From Hydractinia symbiolongicarpus (taxonomy: Eukaryota; Cnidaria; Hydrozoa; Anthoathecata; Hydractiniidae), in assembly GCF_029227915.1 (NCBI RefSeq), contig NC_079884.1:18974001-19038000 (forward strand): 64,000 nucleotides of DNA. Direction: 5' to 3'. Shown piece by piece: positions 11,656 to 23,745 of the stretch (within the stretch, counting starts at the first letter, position 1; each line of letters opens with the position of its first letter). Below the pieces are notes generated by a model. That model was not told where the DNA came from and searched no databases. It saw nothing but the letters and a program-made list of their open reading frames with translations. The position numbers were made by a program, and so were the translations under genes.

Positions 11656-13161
11656 GCCGCCTAATAATGGCCTTACACATTGATCACGTCGTTCCACATG
11701 TCAGTGCAAGTTGCTATTGGTCCATTCTTTCCACTCTCAATGTACTACGATGTCCTAAGTCGTTTTCCATTGCGTCATGACGTTATAACAAAGTCAACTA
11801 ATTGTACAGGCCTCTAAAGCCTGCTTTATGACCTTTTGCCGCCTAATAAAGACCATATGCGTAATTCAGGTGGTTCCGAGTGTCTGCAGTGGTTACCATT
11901 GGTCTATTTTTCCACTCTCAATAGACAAAGAAGTGCCAAGTCGATCCCCATTGCGTCATGACGCTATAACCGCGCCAACTACGTGTACAGTCTTCAAAAG
12001 GCTGTTATATGACCTTTTGCCGCCTAATAATGGCCTTACACATAAGTCTTGTGGTTCCGCGTGTCTGCGCAGGTTGTCATTGGTCTAGTTCTTCCACTCT
12101 CAATGGACTACGACGTCCCAAGTCGTTTTCCATTACGCCATGGCCTTATAACACCGTCAACTACGCGTACAGTCCTCTAAAGTCTGTTATTTGACCTTTT
12201 GCCGCCTTATAATGGCCTTACACATAAATCACGTCGTTCCACATGTCTGTGCTAGTTGCCATTGGTCCATTCTTTCCACTCTCAATGTACTACGAAGTCC
12301 TAAGTCGTTTTCGATTGCGTCATGACGCTATAACCCCGTCAACTACATGTAGAGGCTTCAAAAGCATGTTGTGTGACCTTTTGCCGCCTAATAATGGCCT
12401 TACACGTATATCGCGTGGTTCCGCGTGTCTGCACTGGTTACCATTGGTTTATTCCCTCGACACTCAATGGACTACAACGTCCCAAGTCTATTTACCATTG
12501 GTTGCCATTGGTTTATTCCCTTGACACTCAATGGACTACAACGTCCCGAGTCTATTTCCAGATTGCTGCATGACGTTATAACACCGTCAACTACATTTAC
12601 AGGCCTCTAAAGGCTGTTATATGACCTTTTGCCGACAAATAACCGCCTTACACGTAAATCACGTGGTTTCAGGTGTCTGTTCAGGTTGCCAATGGTGTAG
12701 TCCTACCACTATGAATGTACTACGACGTTCCAAATCGTCCTACATTGCGCAAATGCGTTATAACACCGTCAACTACGTGTACAGGGCTCTAGAGTCTGTT
12801 ATATGAACTCTTGCCGCTTAATAATGTCCTTACACATAAATCACGTCGTTCCACATGTCTGTGCAGGTTGTCATTGGTCCATTCTTTCCACTCTCAATGT
12901 ACTACGATGTCTTAAGTCGTTTTCGATTGCGTCATGACGTTATAACACCGTCAACTAGGCGTACAGTCCTCTAAAGTCTGTTATATGACCTTTTGCCGCC
13001 TAATAATGGCCTTACACATAAATCACGTCGTTCCGAATGTCTGTGCAGGTTGCCATTGGTCTATTCCTTCCACTGCTAATGTACTGCGACGTCCTAAGTC
13101 GTTTTCTATTGCGTCATGACGTTATAACACCGTCAACTACGTGTACAGTCCTCTAAAGTCT
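11641..13161 (+). repeat. 1521-bp block, copy 1
   Basis: Near-identical tandem partner of 13162-14682. 1521 equals eight 182-bp monomers plus a 64-bp sub-repeat and one net base of small indels. It holds type-g (TAATAAAGACCATATGCG), core, 246-bp type-c and type-d (CCAAATAACCGCC) monomers. The corresponding part of X2 shows the type-g, core and 246-bp type-c stretch only once, so the doubling is either younger than the X1/X2 duplication or was lost from X2. Confidence 0.92.
12428..12555 (+). repeat. Doubled 64-bp unit inside a monomer
   Basis: Two 64-bp units meet at CTATTTACCATTGGTTGCC near 12488. The second A of the usual TTACC is G here. The downstream half also carries a 2-bp insertion, CCAGATTGCTGC instead of CCATTGCTGC, which tags this lineage. 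Confidence 0.9.
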
Positions 13162-14682
13162 GTTATATGACCTTTTGCCGCCTAATAATGGCCTTACACA
13201 TTGATCACGTCGTTCCACATGTCAGTGCAAGTTGCTATTGGTCCATTCTTTCCACTCTCAATGTACTACGATGTCCTAAGTCGTTTTCCATTGCGTCATG
13301 ACGTTATAACAAAGTCAACTAATTGTACAGGCCTCTAAAGCCTGCTTTATGACCTTTTGCCGCCTAATAAAGACCATATGCGTAATTCAGGTGGTTCCGA
13401 GTGTCTGCAGTGGTTACCATTGGTCTATTTTTCCACTCTCAATAGACAAAGAAGTGCCAAGTCGATCCCCATTGCGTCATGACGCTATAACCGCGCCAAC
13501 TACGTGTACAGTCTTCAAAAGGCTGTTATATGACCTTTTGCCGCCTAATAATGGCCTTACACATAAGTCTTGTGGTTCCGCGTGTCTGCGCAGGTTGTCA
13601 TTGGTCTAGTTCTTCCACTCTCAATGGACTACGACGTCCCAAGTCGTTTTCCATTACGCCATGGCCTTATAACACCGTCAACTACGCGTACAGTCCTCTA
13701 AAGTCTGTTATTTGACCTTTTGCCGCCTTATAATGGCCTTACACATAAATCACGTCGTTCCACATGTCTGTGCTAGTTGCCATTGGTCCATTCTTTCCAC
13801 TCTCAATGTACTACGAAGTCCTAAGTCGTTTTCGATTGCGTCATGACGCTATAACCCCGTCAACTACATGTAGAGGCTTCAAAAGCATGTTGTGTGACCT
13901 TTTGCCGCCTAATAATGGCCTTACACGTATATCGCGTGGTTCCGCGTGTCTGCACTGGTTACCATTGGTTTATTCCCTCGACACTCAATGGACTACAACG
14001 TCCCAAGTCTATTTACCATTGGTTGCCATTGGTTTATTCCCTTGACACTCAATGGACTACAACGTCCCGAGTCTATTTCCAGATTGCTGCATGACGTTAT
14101 AACACCGTCAACTACATTTACAGGCCTCTAAAGGCTGTTATATGACCTTTTGCCGACAAATAACCGCCTTACACGTAAATCACGTGGTTTCAGGTGTCTG
14201 TTCAGGTTGCCAATGGTGTAGTCCTACCACTATGAATGTACTACGACGTTCCAAATCGTCCTACATTGCGCAAATGCGTTATAACACCGTCAACTACGTG
14301 TACAGGGCTCTAGAGTCTGTTATATGAACTCTTGCCGCTTAATAATGTCCTTACACATAAATCACGTCGTTCCACATGTCTGTGCAGGTTGTCATTGGTC
14401 CATTCTTTCCACTCTCAATGTACTACGATGTCTTAAGTCGTTTTCGATTGCGTCATGACGTTATAACACCGTCAACTAGGCGTACAGTCCTCTAAAGTCT
14501 GTTATATGACCTTTTGCCGCCTAATAATGGCCTTACACATAAATCACGTCGTTCCGAATGTCTGTGCAGGTTGCCATTGGTCTATTCCTTCCACTGCTAA
14601 TGTACTGCGACGTCCTAAGTCGTTTTCTATTGCGTCATGACGTTATAACACCGTCAACTACGTGTACAGTCCTCTAAAGTCT
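13162..14682 (+). repeat. 1521-bp block, copy 2
   Basis: Repeats the preceding block essentially base for base, including the rare words CATTGATCACGTCG, GTCGATCCCCATTG and AGGCTTCAAAAGCATGTTG. The copy ends where TTATATGACCTTTTGCC becomes TTATATCACCTTTTGGC and a type-f monomer begins. Confidence 0.92.
13949..14076 (+). repeat. Doubled 64-bp unit inside a monomer
   Basis: Exact counterpart of the doubled unit at 12428-12555, 1521 bp downstream, copied as part of the larger block. It keeps the TTGCC variant and the CCAGATTGCTGC insertion. Confidence 0.9.
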
Positions 14683-14860
14683 GTTATATCACCTTTTGGC
14701 GCCTAAAAAATGGCTTTAGAAATAAATCACGTGGTTCCACGTGTCTACACTAGTTACTATTCTTTATACTTTCAATGGACTATGATGTCAAAAGTCGTTT
14801 CACATTGCGCCGTGGCGTTATAACACCGTCAACTACATGTGCAGTCTTCTAAAGGCTGTT
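14683..14860 (+). repeat. First type-f monomer (174-bp class)
   Basis: Type f carries TTTTGGCGCCTAA, GGCTTTAGAAATAAATCACG, GTCTACACTAGTTACTATTC and ACTATGATGTCAAAAG. It is 174 bp (measured 29920 to 30094 at a later copy). Later copies lie near 29.92, 34.64, 36.08, 44.59, 48.98, 50.42, 53.17, 55.57, 59.19 and 60.88 kb. It contains the 16-bp inverted repeat listed separately. Confidence 0.85.
14728..14743. repeat. Inverted repeat CACGTGG-TT-CCACGTG
   Basis: Seven-base arms CACGTGG and CCACGTG are separated by TT, so two CACGTG palindromes sit exactly 10 bp apart, about one helical turn. It is found in type-f monomers. Intact copies also lie at 29959-29974, 36122-36137, 44628-44643, 49019-49034, 50454-50469, 53223-53238, 59232-59247 and 60917-60932. 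Altered copies occur near 34678 and 55603. A protein-binding role is possible but not shown. Confidence 0.8.
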
Positions 14861-15180
14861 ATATGACATTTTGCTGCCTAATAACGGCCTTACACGTAAA
14901 TCACGTGGTTCCTCGTGTCTGTGCAGGTTGCCATTGGTCTATTCCTTCCATTCTCAATGGACTGTGACGTCCCAAGTCCTTTTCCATTACGCCATGGCCT
15001 TATAACACCGTCAACTACGCGTACAGTCCTCTAAAGTCTGTTATTTGACCTTTCCCGCCTTATAATGGCCTTACACATAGATCACGTCGTTCCACATGTC
15101 AGTGCAAGTTGCCATTGGTCCATTCTTTCCACTCTCAATGTACTACGATGTCCTAAGTCGTTTTCCATTGCGTCATGACG

Positions 15181-15910
15181 TTATAACAACGTCAACTAAT
15201 TGTACAGGCCTCTAAAGCCTGCTTTATGACCTTTTGCCGCCTAATAAAGACCATATGCCTAATTCAGGTGTTTCCGAGTGTCTTCAGTAATTACCATTGG
15301 TCTATATTTTCCACTCTCAATAGACTAAGAAGTGCCAAGTCGTTCCCCATTGCGCCATGACGCTATAACCCCGTCAACTACATGTACAGGCTTCAAAAGC
15401 CTGTTATGTGACCTTTTGCCGCCTAATAATGGCCTTACACGTATATCGCGTGGTTCCGCGTGTCTGCACTGGTTACCATTGGTTTATTCCCTCGACTCTC
15501 AATGGACTACAACGTCCCGAGTCTATTTCCAGATTGCTGCATGACGTTATAACACCGTCAACTACATTTACAAGCCTCTAAAGGCTGTTGTATGACCTTT
15601 TGCCGCCAAATAACCGCCTTACACGTAAATCACGTGGTTCCAGGTGTCTGTTCAGGTTGCCATTGGTGTAGTCCTACCACCATGAATGTACTACGACGTT
15701 CCAAATCGTCTTACATTGCGCAAATGCTATATAACACCGTCAACTACGTGTACAGGGCTCTAAAGTCTGTTATATGACCTTTTGCCGCCTAATAATGTCC
15801 TTACACATAAATCACGTCGTTCCACATGTCTGTGCAGGTTGCCATTGGTCTATTCTTTCCACTCTCAATGCACTACGATGTCCTAAGTCGCTTTCGATTG
15901 CCTCATGACG
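15181..15910 (+). repeat. 730-bp block, copy 1 (four monomers)
   Basis: Matches 15911-16640 at offset 730, which is 4 x 182 plus the 2-bp CCAGATTGC insertion. Shared rare words are GAGTGTCTTCAGTAATTACC and TCTATATTTTCCACTC. Small differences, such as ATGCTATATAACACC against ATGCGTTATAACACC, separate the two. Confidence 0.9.
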
Positions 15911-16640
15911 CTATAACAACGTCAACTAATTGTACAGGCCTCTAAAGCCTGCTTTATGACCTTTTGCCGCCTAATAAAGACCATATGCCTAATTCAGGTG
16001 TTTCCGAGTGTCTTCAGTAATTACCATTGGTCTATATTTTCCACTCTCAATAGACTAAGAAGTGCCAAGTCGTTCCCCATTGCGCCATGACGCTATAACC
16101 CCGTCAACTACATGTACAGGCTTCAAAAGCCTGTTATGTGACCTTTTGCCGCCTAATAATGGCCTTACACGTATATCGCGTGGTTCCGCGTGTCTGCACT
16201 GGTTACCATTGGTTTATTCCCTCGACTCTCAATGGACTACAACGTCCCGAGTCTATTTCCAGATTGCTGCATGACGTTATAACACCGTCAACTGCATTTA
16301 CAAGCCTCTAAAGGCTGTTGTATGACCTTTTGCCGCCAAATAACCGCCTTACACGTAAATCACGTGGTTCCTGGTGTCTGTTCAGGTTGCCATTGGTGTA
16401 GTCCTACCACTATGAATGTACTACGACGTTCCAAATCGTCTTACATTGCGCAAATGCGTTATAACACCGTCAACTACGTGTACAGGGCTCTAAAGTCTGT
16501 TATATGACCTTTTGCCGCCTAATAATGTCCTTACACATAAATCACGTCGTTCCACATGTCTGTGCAGGTTGCCATTGGTCTATTCTTTCCACTCTCAATG
16601 CACTACGATGTCCTAAGTCGCTTTCGATTGCCTCATGACG
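15911..16640 (+). repeat. 730-bp block, copy 2
   Basis: Second copy of the four-monomer block. Its left boundary falls inside CTATAACAACGTCAACTAATT, a conserved part of the monomer, as expected for an exchange between aligned positions in different monomers. Most of this copy is also the start of the 1340-bp duplication that follows. Confidence 0.88.
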
Positions 16641-17363
16641 TTATAACCCCGTCAACTACATGTACAGGCTTCAAAAACCTGTTATGTGACCTTTTGCCGC
16701 CTAATAATGGCCTTACACGTATATTGCGTGGTTTCGCGTGTCTGCACTGCTTACCATTGGTTTATTCCCTCGACACTTAATGGACTACAACGTCCCAAGT
16801 CTATTTACCATTGGTTACCATTGATTTATTCCCTTGACACTCAATGAACTACAACGTCCCAAGTCTATTTCCGTTGCTCCATGACGTTATAACACCGTCA
16901 ACTACATGTACAGGCCTCTAAAGGGTGTTATATGATGTTTTGCCGCCAAATAACCGCCTTACACGTAAATCACGTGGTTCCAGGTGTCTGCTCAGGTTGC
17001 CATTGGTGTAGTCCTACCACTATGAATGTACTACGACGTTCCAAATCGTCTTACATTGCGCAATTGCGTTTTAACACCGCCAACTACGCGTACAGTCCTC
17101 TAAAGTCTGTTATATGACTCTTTGCCGCCTAATAATGGCCTTACACATAAATCACGCCGCTCCACATGTCTGTGCAGGTGGCCATTGGTCTATTCCTTCC
17201 ACTGTTAGTGTACTACGATGTCCTAAGTCGTTTTCGATTGCGTCATGACGTTATAACACCGTCAACTACGCGTACAGTCCTCTAAAGTCTGTTATGTGAC
17301 CTCTTGCCGCTTAATAATTGCCTTACACATAAATCACGTCGTTCCACATGTCTGTGCAAGTTG
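16024..17363 (+). repeat. 1340-bp block, copy 1
   Basis: Aligns with 17364-18703 at a constant offset of 1340 (16062 with 17402, 16556 with 17896, 16932 with 18272). 1340 equals seven monomers plus the 64-bp unit plus 2 bp. The boundary lies at CCATTGGTCTATATTTTCC, where the upstream context changes from TTCAGTAATTA to TGTGCAAGTTG. Confidence 0.92.
16741..16868 (+). repeat. Doubled 64-bp unit inside a monomer
   Basis: The two units meet at CTATTTACCATTGGTTACC near 16801. This version has ACACTTAATGG in the first unit and TTGATTTATTCCC and AATGAACTAC in the second, which distinguishes it from the 12.4 kb version. Confidence 0.9.
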
Positions 17364-18703
17364 CCATTGGTCTATATTTTCCACTCTCAATAGACTAAGA
17401 AGTGCCAAGTCGTTCCCCATTGCGCCATGACGCTATAACCCTGTCAACTACATGTACAGGCTTCAAAATCCTGTTATGTGACCTTTTGCCGCCTAATAAT
17501 GGCCTTACACGTATATCGCGTGGTTCCGCGTGTCTGCACTGGTTACCATTGGTTTATTCCCTCGACTCTCAATGGACTACAACGTCCCGAGTCTATTTCC
17601 AGATTGCTGCATGACGTTATAACACCGTCAACTACATTTACAAGCCTCTAAAGGCTGTTGTATGACCTTTTGCCGCCAAATAACCGCCTTACACGTAAAT
17701 CACGTGGTTCCAGGTGTCTGTTCAGGTTGCCATTGGTGTAGTCCTACCACTATGAATGTACTACGACGTTCCAAATCGTCTTACATTGCGCAAATGCGTT
17801 ATAACACCGTCAACTACGTGTACAGGGCTCTAAAGTCTGTTATATGACCTTTTGCCGCCTAATAATGTCCTTACACATAAATCACGTCGTTCCACATGTC
17901 TGTGCAGGTTGCCATTGGTCTATTCTTTCCACTCTCAATGCACTACGATGTCCTAAGTCGCTTTCGATTGCCTCATGACGCTATAACAACGTCAACTACA
18001 TGTACAGGCTTCAAAAACCTGTTATGTGACCTTTTGCCGCCTAATAATGGCCTTACACGTATATCGCGTGGTTCCACGTGTCTGCACTGCTTACCATTGG
18101 TTTATTCCCTCGACACTTAATGGACTACAACGTCCCAAGTCTATTTACCATTGGTTACCATTGATTTATTCCCTTGACACTCAATGAACTACAACGTCCC
18201 AAGTCTATTTCCGTTGCTCCATGACGTTATAACACCGTCAACTACATGTACAGGCCTCTAAAGGGTGTTATATGATGTTTTGCCGCCAAATAACCGCCTT
18301 ACACGTAAATCACGTGGTTCCAGGTGTCTGTTCAGGTTGCCATTGGTGTAGTCCTACCACTATGAATGTACTACGACGTTCCAAATCGTCTTACATTGCG
18401 CAATTGCGTTTTAACACCGCCAACTACGCGTACAGTCCTCTAAAGTCTGTTATATGACTCTTTGCCGCCTAATAATGGCCTTACACATAAATCACGCCGC
18501 TCCACATGTCTGTGCAGGTGGCCATTGGTCTATTCCTTCCACTGTTAGTGTACTACGATGTCCTAAGTCGTTTTCGATTGCGTCATGACGTTATAACACC
18601 GTCAACTACGCGTACAGTCCTCTAAAGTCTGTTATGTGACCTCTTGCCGCTTAATAATTGCCTTACACATAAATCACGTCGTTCCACATGTCTGTGCAAG
18701 TTG
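17364..18703 (+). repeat. 1340-bp block, copy 2
   Basis: Near-identical second copy. Shared diagnostic words include GGTGTTATATGATGTTTTGCC, CAGGTGGCCATTGG and CACTGTTAGTGTACTACG. Together with the 730-bp pair it gives three copies of the TCTATATTTTCC monomer (15.3, 16.0 and 17.4 kb); a fourth is at about 24.07 kb. Confidence 0.92.
18081..18208 (+). repeat. Doubled 64-bp unit inside a monomer
   Basis: Copy of the 16741-16868 doubled unit, carried 1340 bp downstream by the block duplication and retaining the same private variants. Confidence 0.9.
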
Positions 18704-18872
18704 CCATTGGTCTATTCTTTCCACTCTCAATGTACTACGATGTCCTAAGTCGCTTTCTATTGCGTCATGACGCTATAAACCCGTCAACTACGTGTACAGG
18801 CTTCAAAAGCTTGTTATGTGACCATTTGCCGCCTAATAATGCCCTTACACGTAAATCACGTTATTCCGCGTG

Positions 18873-19000
18873 TCTGCACTGCTTACCATTGGTTTATTCC
18901 CTCGACACTTAATGGACTACAACGTCCCAAGTCTATTTACCATTGGTTACCATTGGTTTATTCCCTCGACACTCAATGGACTACAACGTCCCAAGTCTAT
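18873..19000 (+). repeat. Doubled 64-bp unit at the X2 junction
   Basis: Two 64-bp units meet near 18933. Immediately downstream the sequence switches to the block matching 8332 onward. Both the old and new contexts share TCCCTCGACACTCAATGG and AAGTCTATTTCC here, so the exchange that joined them lies within or next to this unit. Confidence 0.88.
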
Positions 19001-22000
19001 TTCCATTGCTGCATGACGTTATAACACCGTCAACTACAGGTACAGTCCTCTAAAGTCTGTTATTTGACCCTTTGCCGCCTAATAGTGGCCTTACACATAA
19101 ATTACGTCGTTCTACATGTCTGGGCAAGTTGCTATTCGTCTAGTACTTTCACTATCAATGCACTACGACGTCCCAAGTTGTTTTCCATTGTGCCATGGCC
19201 TTATAACACCGCCAACTGCGCGTACATTCCTCTAAAGTCTGTTATGTGACCGTTTGCCGCCTAATAATGGCCTTACACATAAATCACGTCGCTCCACATG
19301 TCTGTGCAGGTTGCCATTGGTCTAGTCCTTCCACTGTTAATGTACTGCGATGTCCTAAGTCATTTTCGATTGCGTCATGACGTTATAACACCGGTAACTA
19401 CGCGTACAGTCCTCTAAAATCTGTTATTCGACCTTTTGCCGGCTAATAATGGCCTAACACATAAATCACGTCGTTCCACATGTCTGTGCAAGTTGCCATT
19501 GGTCCATTCTTTCCACTCGCAATATACTACGATGTTCTAAGTCGCTTTCCATTGTGTCATGACGCTTTAACCCCCTCAACTACGGGTACCGGCTTCAAGA
19601 GCCTGTTATGTAACCTTTTGCCGTCTAATAATGGCCTTACACGTAATTCAAGTGGTTCAGCGTGTCTGCACTGGTTACCATTAATTTATTCCGTCGACAC
19701 TCAATAGACTGCAACGTCCCAAGTCTATTTCCATTGCTTAATGGCCTTATAACACCGTCAACTAGTTGTTTTATGACCTTTTGCCTCCTAATAACGTCCT
19801 TGCACGTAAATCACGTCGTGCTCTGTGCAGGTTGGCATTGGTCTAGTCCTTCCACTCCCAATGGACTACGACGTCCCAAGTCGTTTTCCATTGCGCCATT
19901 TCCTTATAACACCGACAACTAAGCGTACAATCCTCTAAATGCTGTTTTATGGCATTTTGCTGTCTAATAAAGACATTATGCGTAAATCAGGTGGTTCCGA
20001 GTGTCTGCATCGGTTACCATTGATATATTCCTTCCACTCTCAATAGACTAAAAAGTTCCAAGTCGTTTTCGATTGCGCGATAACGTTATAACACCGTCAA
20101 CTACATGTACAGTCCTCTAAAGTCTGTTATTTGAACCTTTGCCGCCTAATAATGGCCTTACACATATATCACGTCGTTCCACGTGTCTGTGCAGGTTGGC
20201 ATTGGTCTAGTCCTTCCACTATCAATGCACTACGACGTCCCAAGTTGTTTTCCATTGTGTCATGGCCTTATAACACCGCCAACTACGCGTACAGTCCTCG
20301 AAAGTCTGTTATATGACCGTTTGCCGCCTAATAATGGCCTTACACATTAATCACGTCGCTCCACATGTCTGTGCAGATTGCCATTGGTCTAGTCCTTCCA
20401 CTGTTAATTTACTACGACGTCCTAAGTCGTTTTGGATTGCGTCATGACTTTATAACACCGTCAAGTACGCGTACAGTCCTCTAAAGTCTGTTATATGACC
20501 TTTTGCCGCCTAATAATGGCCTTACACATAAATCACGTCCTCTAAAGTCTGTTATATGACCGTTTGCCGCCTAATAATGGCCCTACACATTAATCACGTC
20601 GCTCCATGTGTCTGCGAAGATTGCCATTGGTCTAGTCCTTTCACTGGTAATGTACTGCGACGTCCTAAGTCGTTTTCGATTGCGTCATGACGTCATAACA
20701 CCGTCAACAACGCGTACAGTCCTCCAAAGTCTGTTATTTGACCTTTTGCCGCCTAATAATGGCCTTACACATAAATCACGTCGTTCCACATGTCTATGCA
20801 AGTTGCCATTGGTCCATTCTTTCCACTCGCAATATGCTACGATGTCCTAACTCGCTTTCCATTGCTTCATGACGCTGTAAACCCGTCAACTACGTGTACA
20901 GGCTTCAAAAGCCTGTTATGTGACCATTTGCCATCTAATAATGGCCTTACACGTAAATCAAGTGGTTCCGCGTGTCTGCACTGGTTACCATTGGTTTATT
21001 CCGTCGACACCCAATAGACTGCAACGTCCCAAGTCTATTTCCATTGCTTAATGGCCTTATGACACCGTCAACTAGTTGTTATATGACCTTTTGCCTCCTA
21101 ATAACGTCCTTGCACGTAAATCACGTCGTGCTCTGTGCAGGTTGGCATTGGCCTAGTCCTTCCACTCTCAATGGACTACGAAGTCCCAAGTCGTTTTCCA
21201 TTTCGCCATGGCCTTATAACACCGTCAACTACGCGTACAATACACTAAAGTCTGTTATTTGACCTTTCGCCGCCTAATAATGGCCCTACACATAAATCAC
21301 GTCGTTCCACATGTCTGTGCAAGTTGCCATTGGTCCATTCTTTCCACACTCAATGCACTACAATGTCCCAAATCCTCTTACATTGCGCAATTGCGTTATA
21401 TCACCGTCAACTACGCGTAGAGGGCTCTAAAGTCTGTTATATGACCTCTTGCCGCTTAATAATGGCCTTACACATAAATCACGTCGTTCCACATGTCTGT
21501 GCAAGTTGCCATTGGTCCATTCTTTCCACACTCAATGCACTACAACGTCCCAAGTGCTTTTCCATTGTGCCATGGCCTTATAACACCGCCAACTACGCGT
21601 ACAGTCCTCTAAAATCTGTTATTTGACCTTTTGCCGCCTAATAATGGCCTTACCCATAAATCACGTCGTTCCAAATGTCTGTGCGAGTTGCCATTGGTCT
21701 AGTACTTTCACTATCAATGCACCACGACGTGCCAACTTGTTTTCCATTGTGCCATGGCCTTATAACACCGTCAACTATGCGTACAGTCCTCTAAAGTCTG
21801 TTATTTGACCTTTTGCCGACTGATAATGGCCTTACACATAAATCATGTCGTTCCACATGTCTGTGCAAGTTGCCATTGGTCCATTCTTTCCACTCGCAAT
21901 ATGCTACAACGTCCCAAGTGCTTTTCCATTGTGCCATGGCCTTATAACACCGCCAACTACGCGTACAGTCTTCTAAAGTCTGTTATATGACCCTTTGCCG

Positions 22001-22405
22001 CCTAATAATGGCCTTACACATAAATCACGTCGCTCAACATGTCTGTGCAGGTTGCCATTGGTCTAGTCCTTCCACTGTTAATGTACTGCGACGTCCTAAC
22101 TCGTTTTCGATTGCGTCATGACATTATAACACCGTCGACTACGCGTACAGTCCTCTAAAGTCTGTTATTTGACCTTTTGCTGCCTAATAATAGCCTTACA
22201 CATAAATCACGTCGTTCCACATGTCTGGGCAAGTTGCCATTGGTCTATTCTTTCCACTCTCAATGGACTACGATGTCCTAAGTCGCTTTCTATTGCGTCA
22301 TGACGCTATAACCCCGTCAACTACGTGTACAGGCTTCAAAAGCCTGTTATGTGACCATTTGCCGCATAATAATGGCTTTACACGTAAATCACGTAATTCC
22401 GCGTG

Positions 22406-22597
22406 TCTGCACTGGCTACCATTGGTTTATTCCCTCGACAGTCAATGGATTACAACGTCCGAAGTCTATTTACCATTGGTTACCATTGGTTTATTCCCTT
22501 GACACTCAATGGACTACAACGTCCCAAGTCTATTTACCATTGGTTACCATTGGTTTATTCCCTTGACACTCAATGGACTACAACGTCCCAAGTCTAT
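22406..22597 (+). repeat. Three tandem 64-bp sub-monomer units (X2 copy)
   Basis: Equivalent of 11217-11408 at offset 11189, with joins near 22466 and 22530. Keeping the same triple in both blocks shows that the third unit was gained before X1 and X2 separated. Confidence 0.92.
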
Positions 22598-23617
22598 TTC
22601 TATTGCTGCATGACGTTATAACACCGTCAACTACATGTACAGGCCTGTAAAGCTTAATATATGACGGTTTGCCGCCTAGTAATGGCGTTACATGTAAACC
22701 ACGTGGTTCCGCGTGTCTGCACTTGTTACTATTCCTTATACTCTCAATGGACTACAATGACAAAAGTCGTTTCCCTTTGCGCCGTGACGTTATAACACCG
22801 TCAACTACGCGTGCAGTCCTGTAAAGTCTGTTATATGACCTTTTGCCGCCTAATAATGGCCTTACACATTGATCACGTCGTTCCACATGTCAGTGCAAGT
22901 TGCTATTGGTCCATTCTTTCCGCTCCCAATGTACTACGATGTCCTAAGTCGTTTTCCATTGCGTCATGACGTTATAACAAAGTCAACTAATTGTACAGGC
23001 CTCTAAAGCCTGCTTTATGACCTTTTGCCGCCTAATAAAGACCATATGCGTAATTCAGGTGGTTCCGAGTGTCTGCAGTGGTTACCATTGGTCTATTTTT
23101 TCCACTCTCAATAGACAAAGAAGTGCCAAGTCGTTCCCCATTGCGTCATGACGCTATAACCGCGCCAACTACGTGTACAGTCTTCAAAAGGCTGTTATAT
23201 GACCTTTTGCCGCCTAATAATGGCCTTACACATAAGTCTTGTGGTTCCGCGTGTCTGCGCAGGTTGTCATTGGTCTAGTTCTTCCACTCTCAATGGACTA
23301 CGACGTCCCAAGTCGTTTTCCATTACGCCATGGCCTTATAACACCGTCAACTACGCGTACAGTCCTCTAAAGTCTGTTATTTGACCTTTTGCCGCCTTAT
23401 AATGGCCTTACACATCAATCACGTCGTTCCACATGTCTGTGCTAGTTGCCATTGGTCCATTCTTTCCACTCTCAATGTACTACGAAGTCCTAAGTCGTTT
23501 TCGATTACGTCATGACGCTATAACCCCGTCAACTACATGTAGAGGCTTCAAAAGCATGTTGTGTGACCTTTTGCCGCCTAATAATGGCCTTACACGTATA
23601 TCGCGTGGTTCCGCGTG

Positions 23618-23745
23618 TCTGCACTGGTTACCATTGGTTTATTCCCTCGACACTCAATGGACTACAACGTCCCAAGTCTATTTACCATTGGTTGCCATTG
23701 GTTTATTCCCTTGACACTCAATGGACTACAACGTCCCGAGTCTAT
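23618..23745 (+). repeat. Doubled 64-bp unit inside a monomer
   Basis: X2 counterpart of 12428-12555, with the TTGCC variant at the join near 23678 and the CCAGATTGCTGC insertion downstream. In X2 it is followed by a different monomer (CGCGTGCAGTCCTGTAAAG) than in X1. Confidence 0.9.

Larger units (their letters stand above)
8332..12580 (+). repeat. Large block X1
   Basis: This segment aligns with about 18999-23770 at offsets that step from 10667 through 11006/11007 to 11189/11190 as indels accumulate. Examples: 8813 pairs with 19480, 10434 with 21441, 11032 with 22221 and 12009 with 23199. The step of 182 between 10.6 and 11.0 kb is one monomer present only in X2. Identity looks high by eye, well above that between random monomers. 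Confidence 0.85.

Noticed and set aside
11860-11900. GTGGTTCCGAGTG as a Pol III B-box, suggesting a tRNA-derived repeat
   Set aside because: It departs from GGTTCGANNCC at key positions, there is no convincing A-box at the right distance, and no cloverleaf can be drawn.
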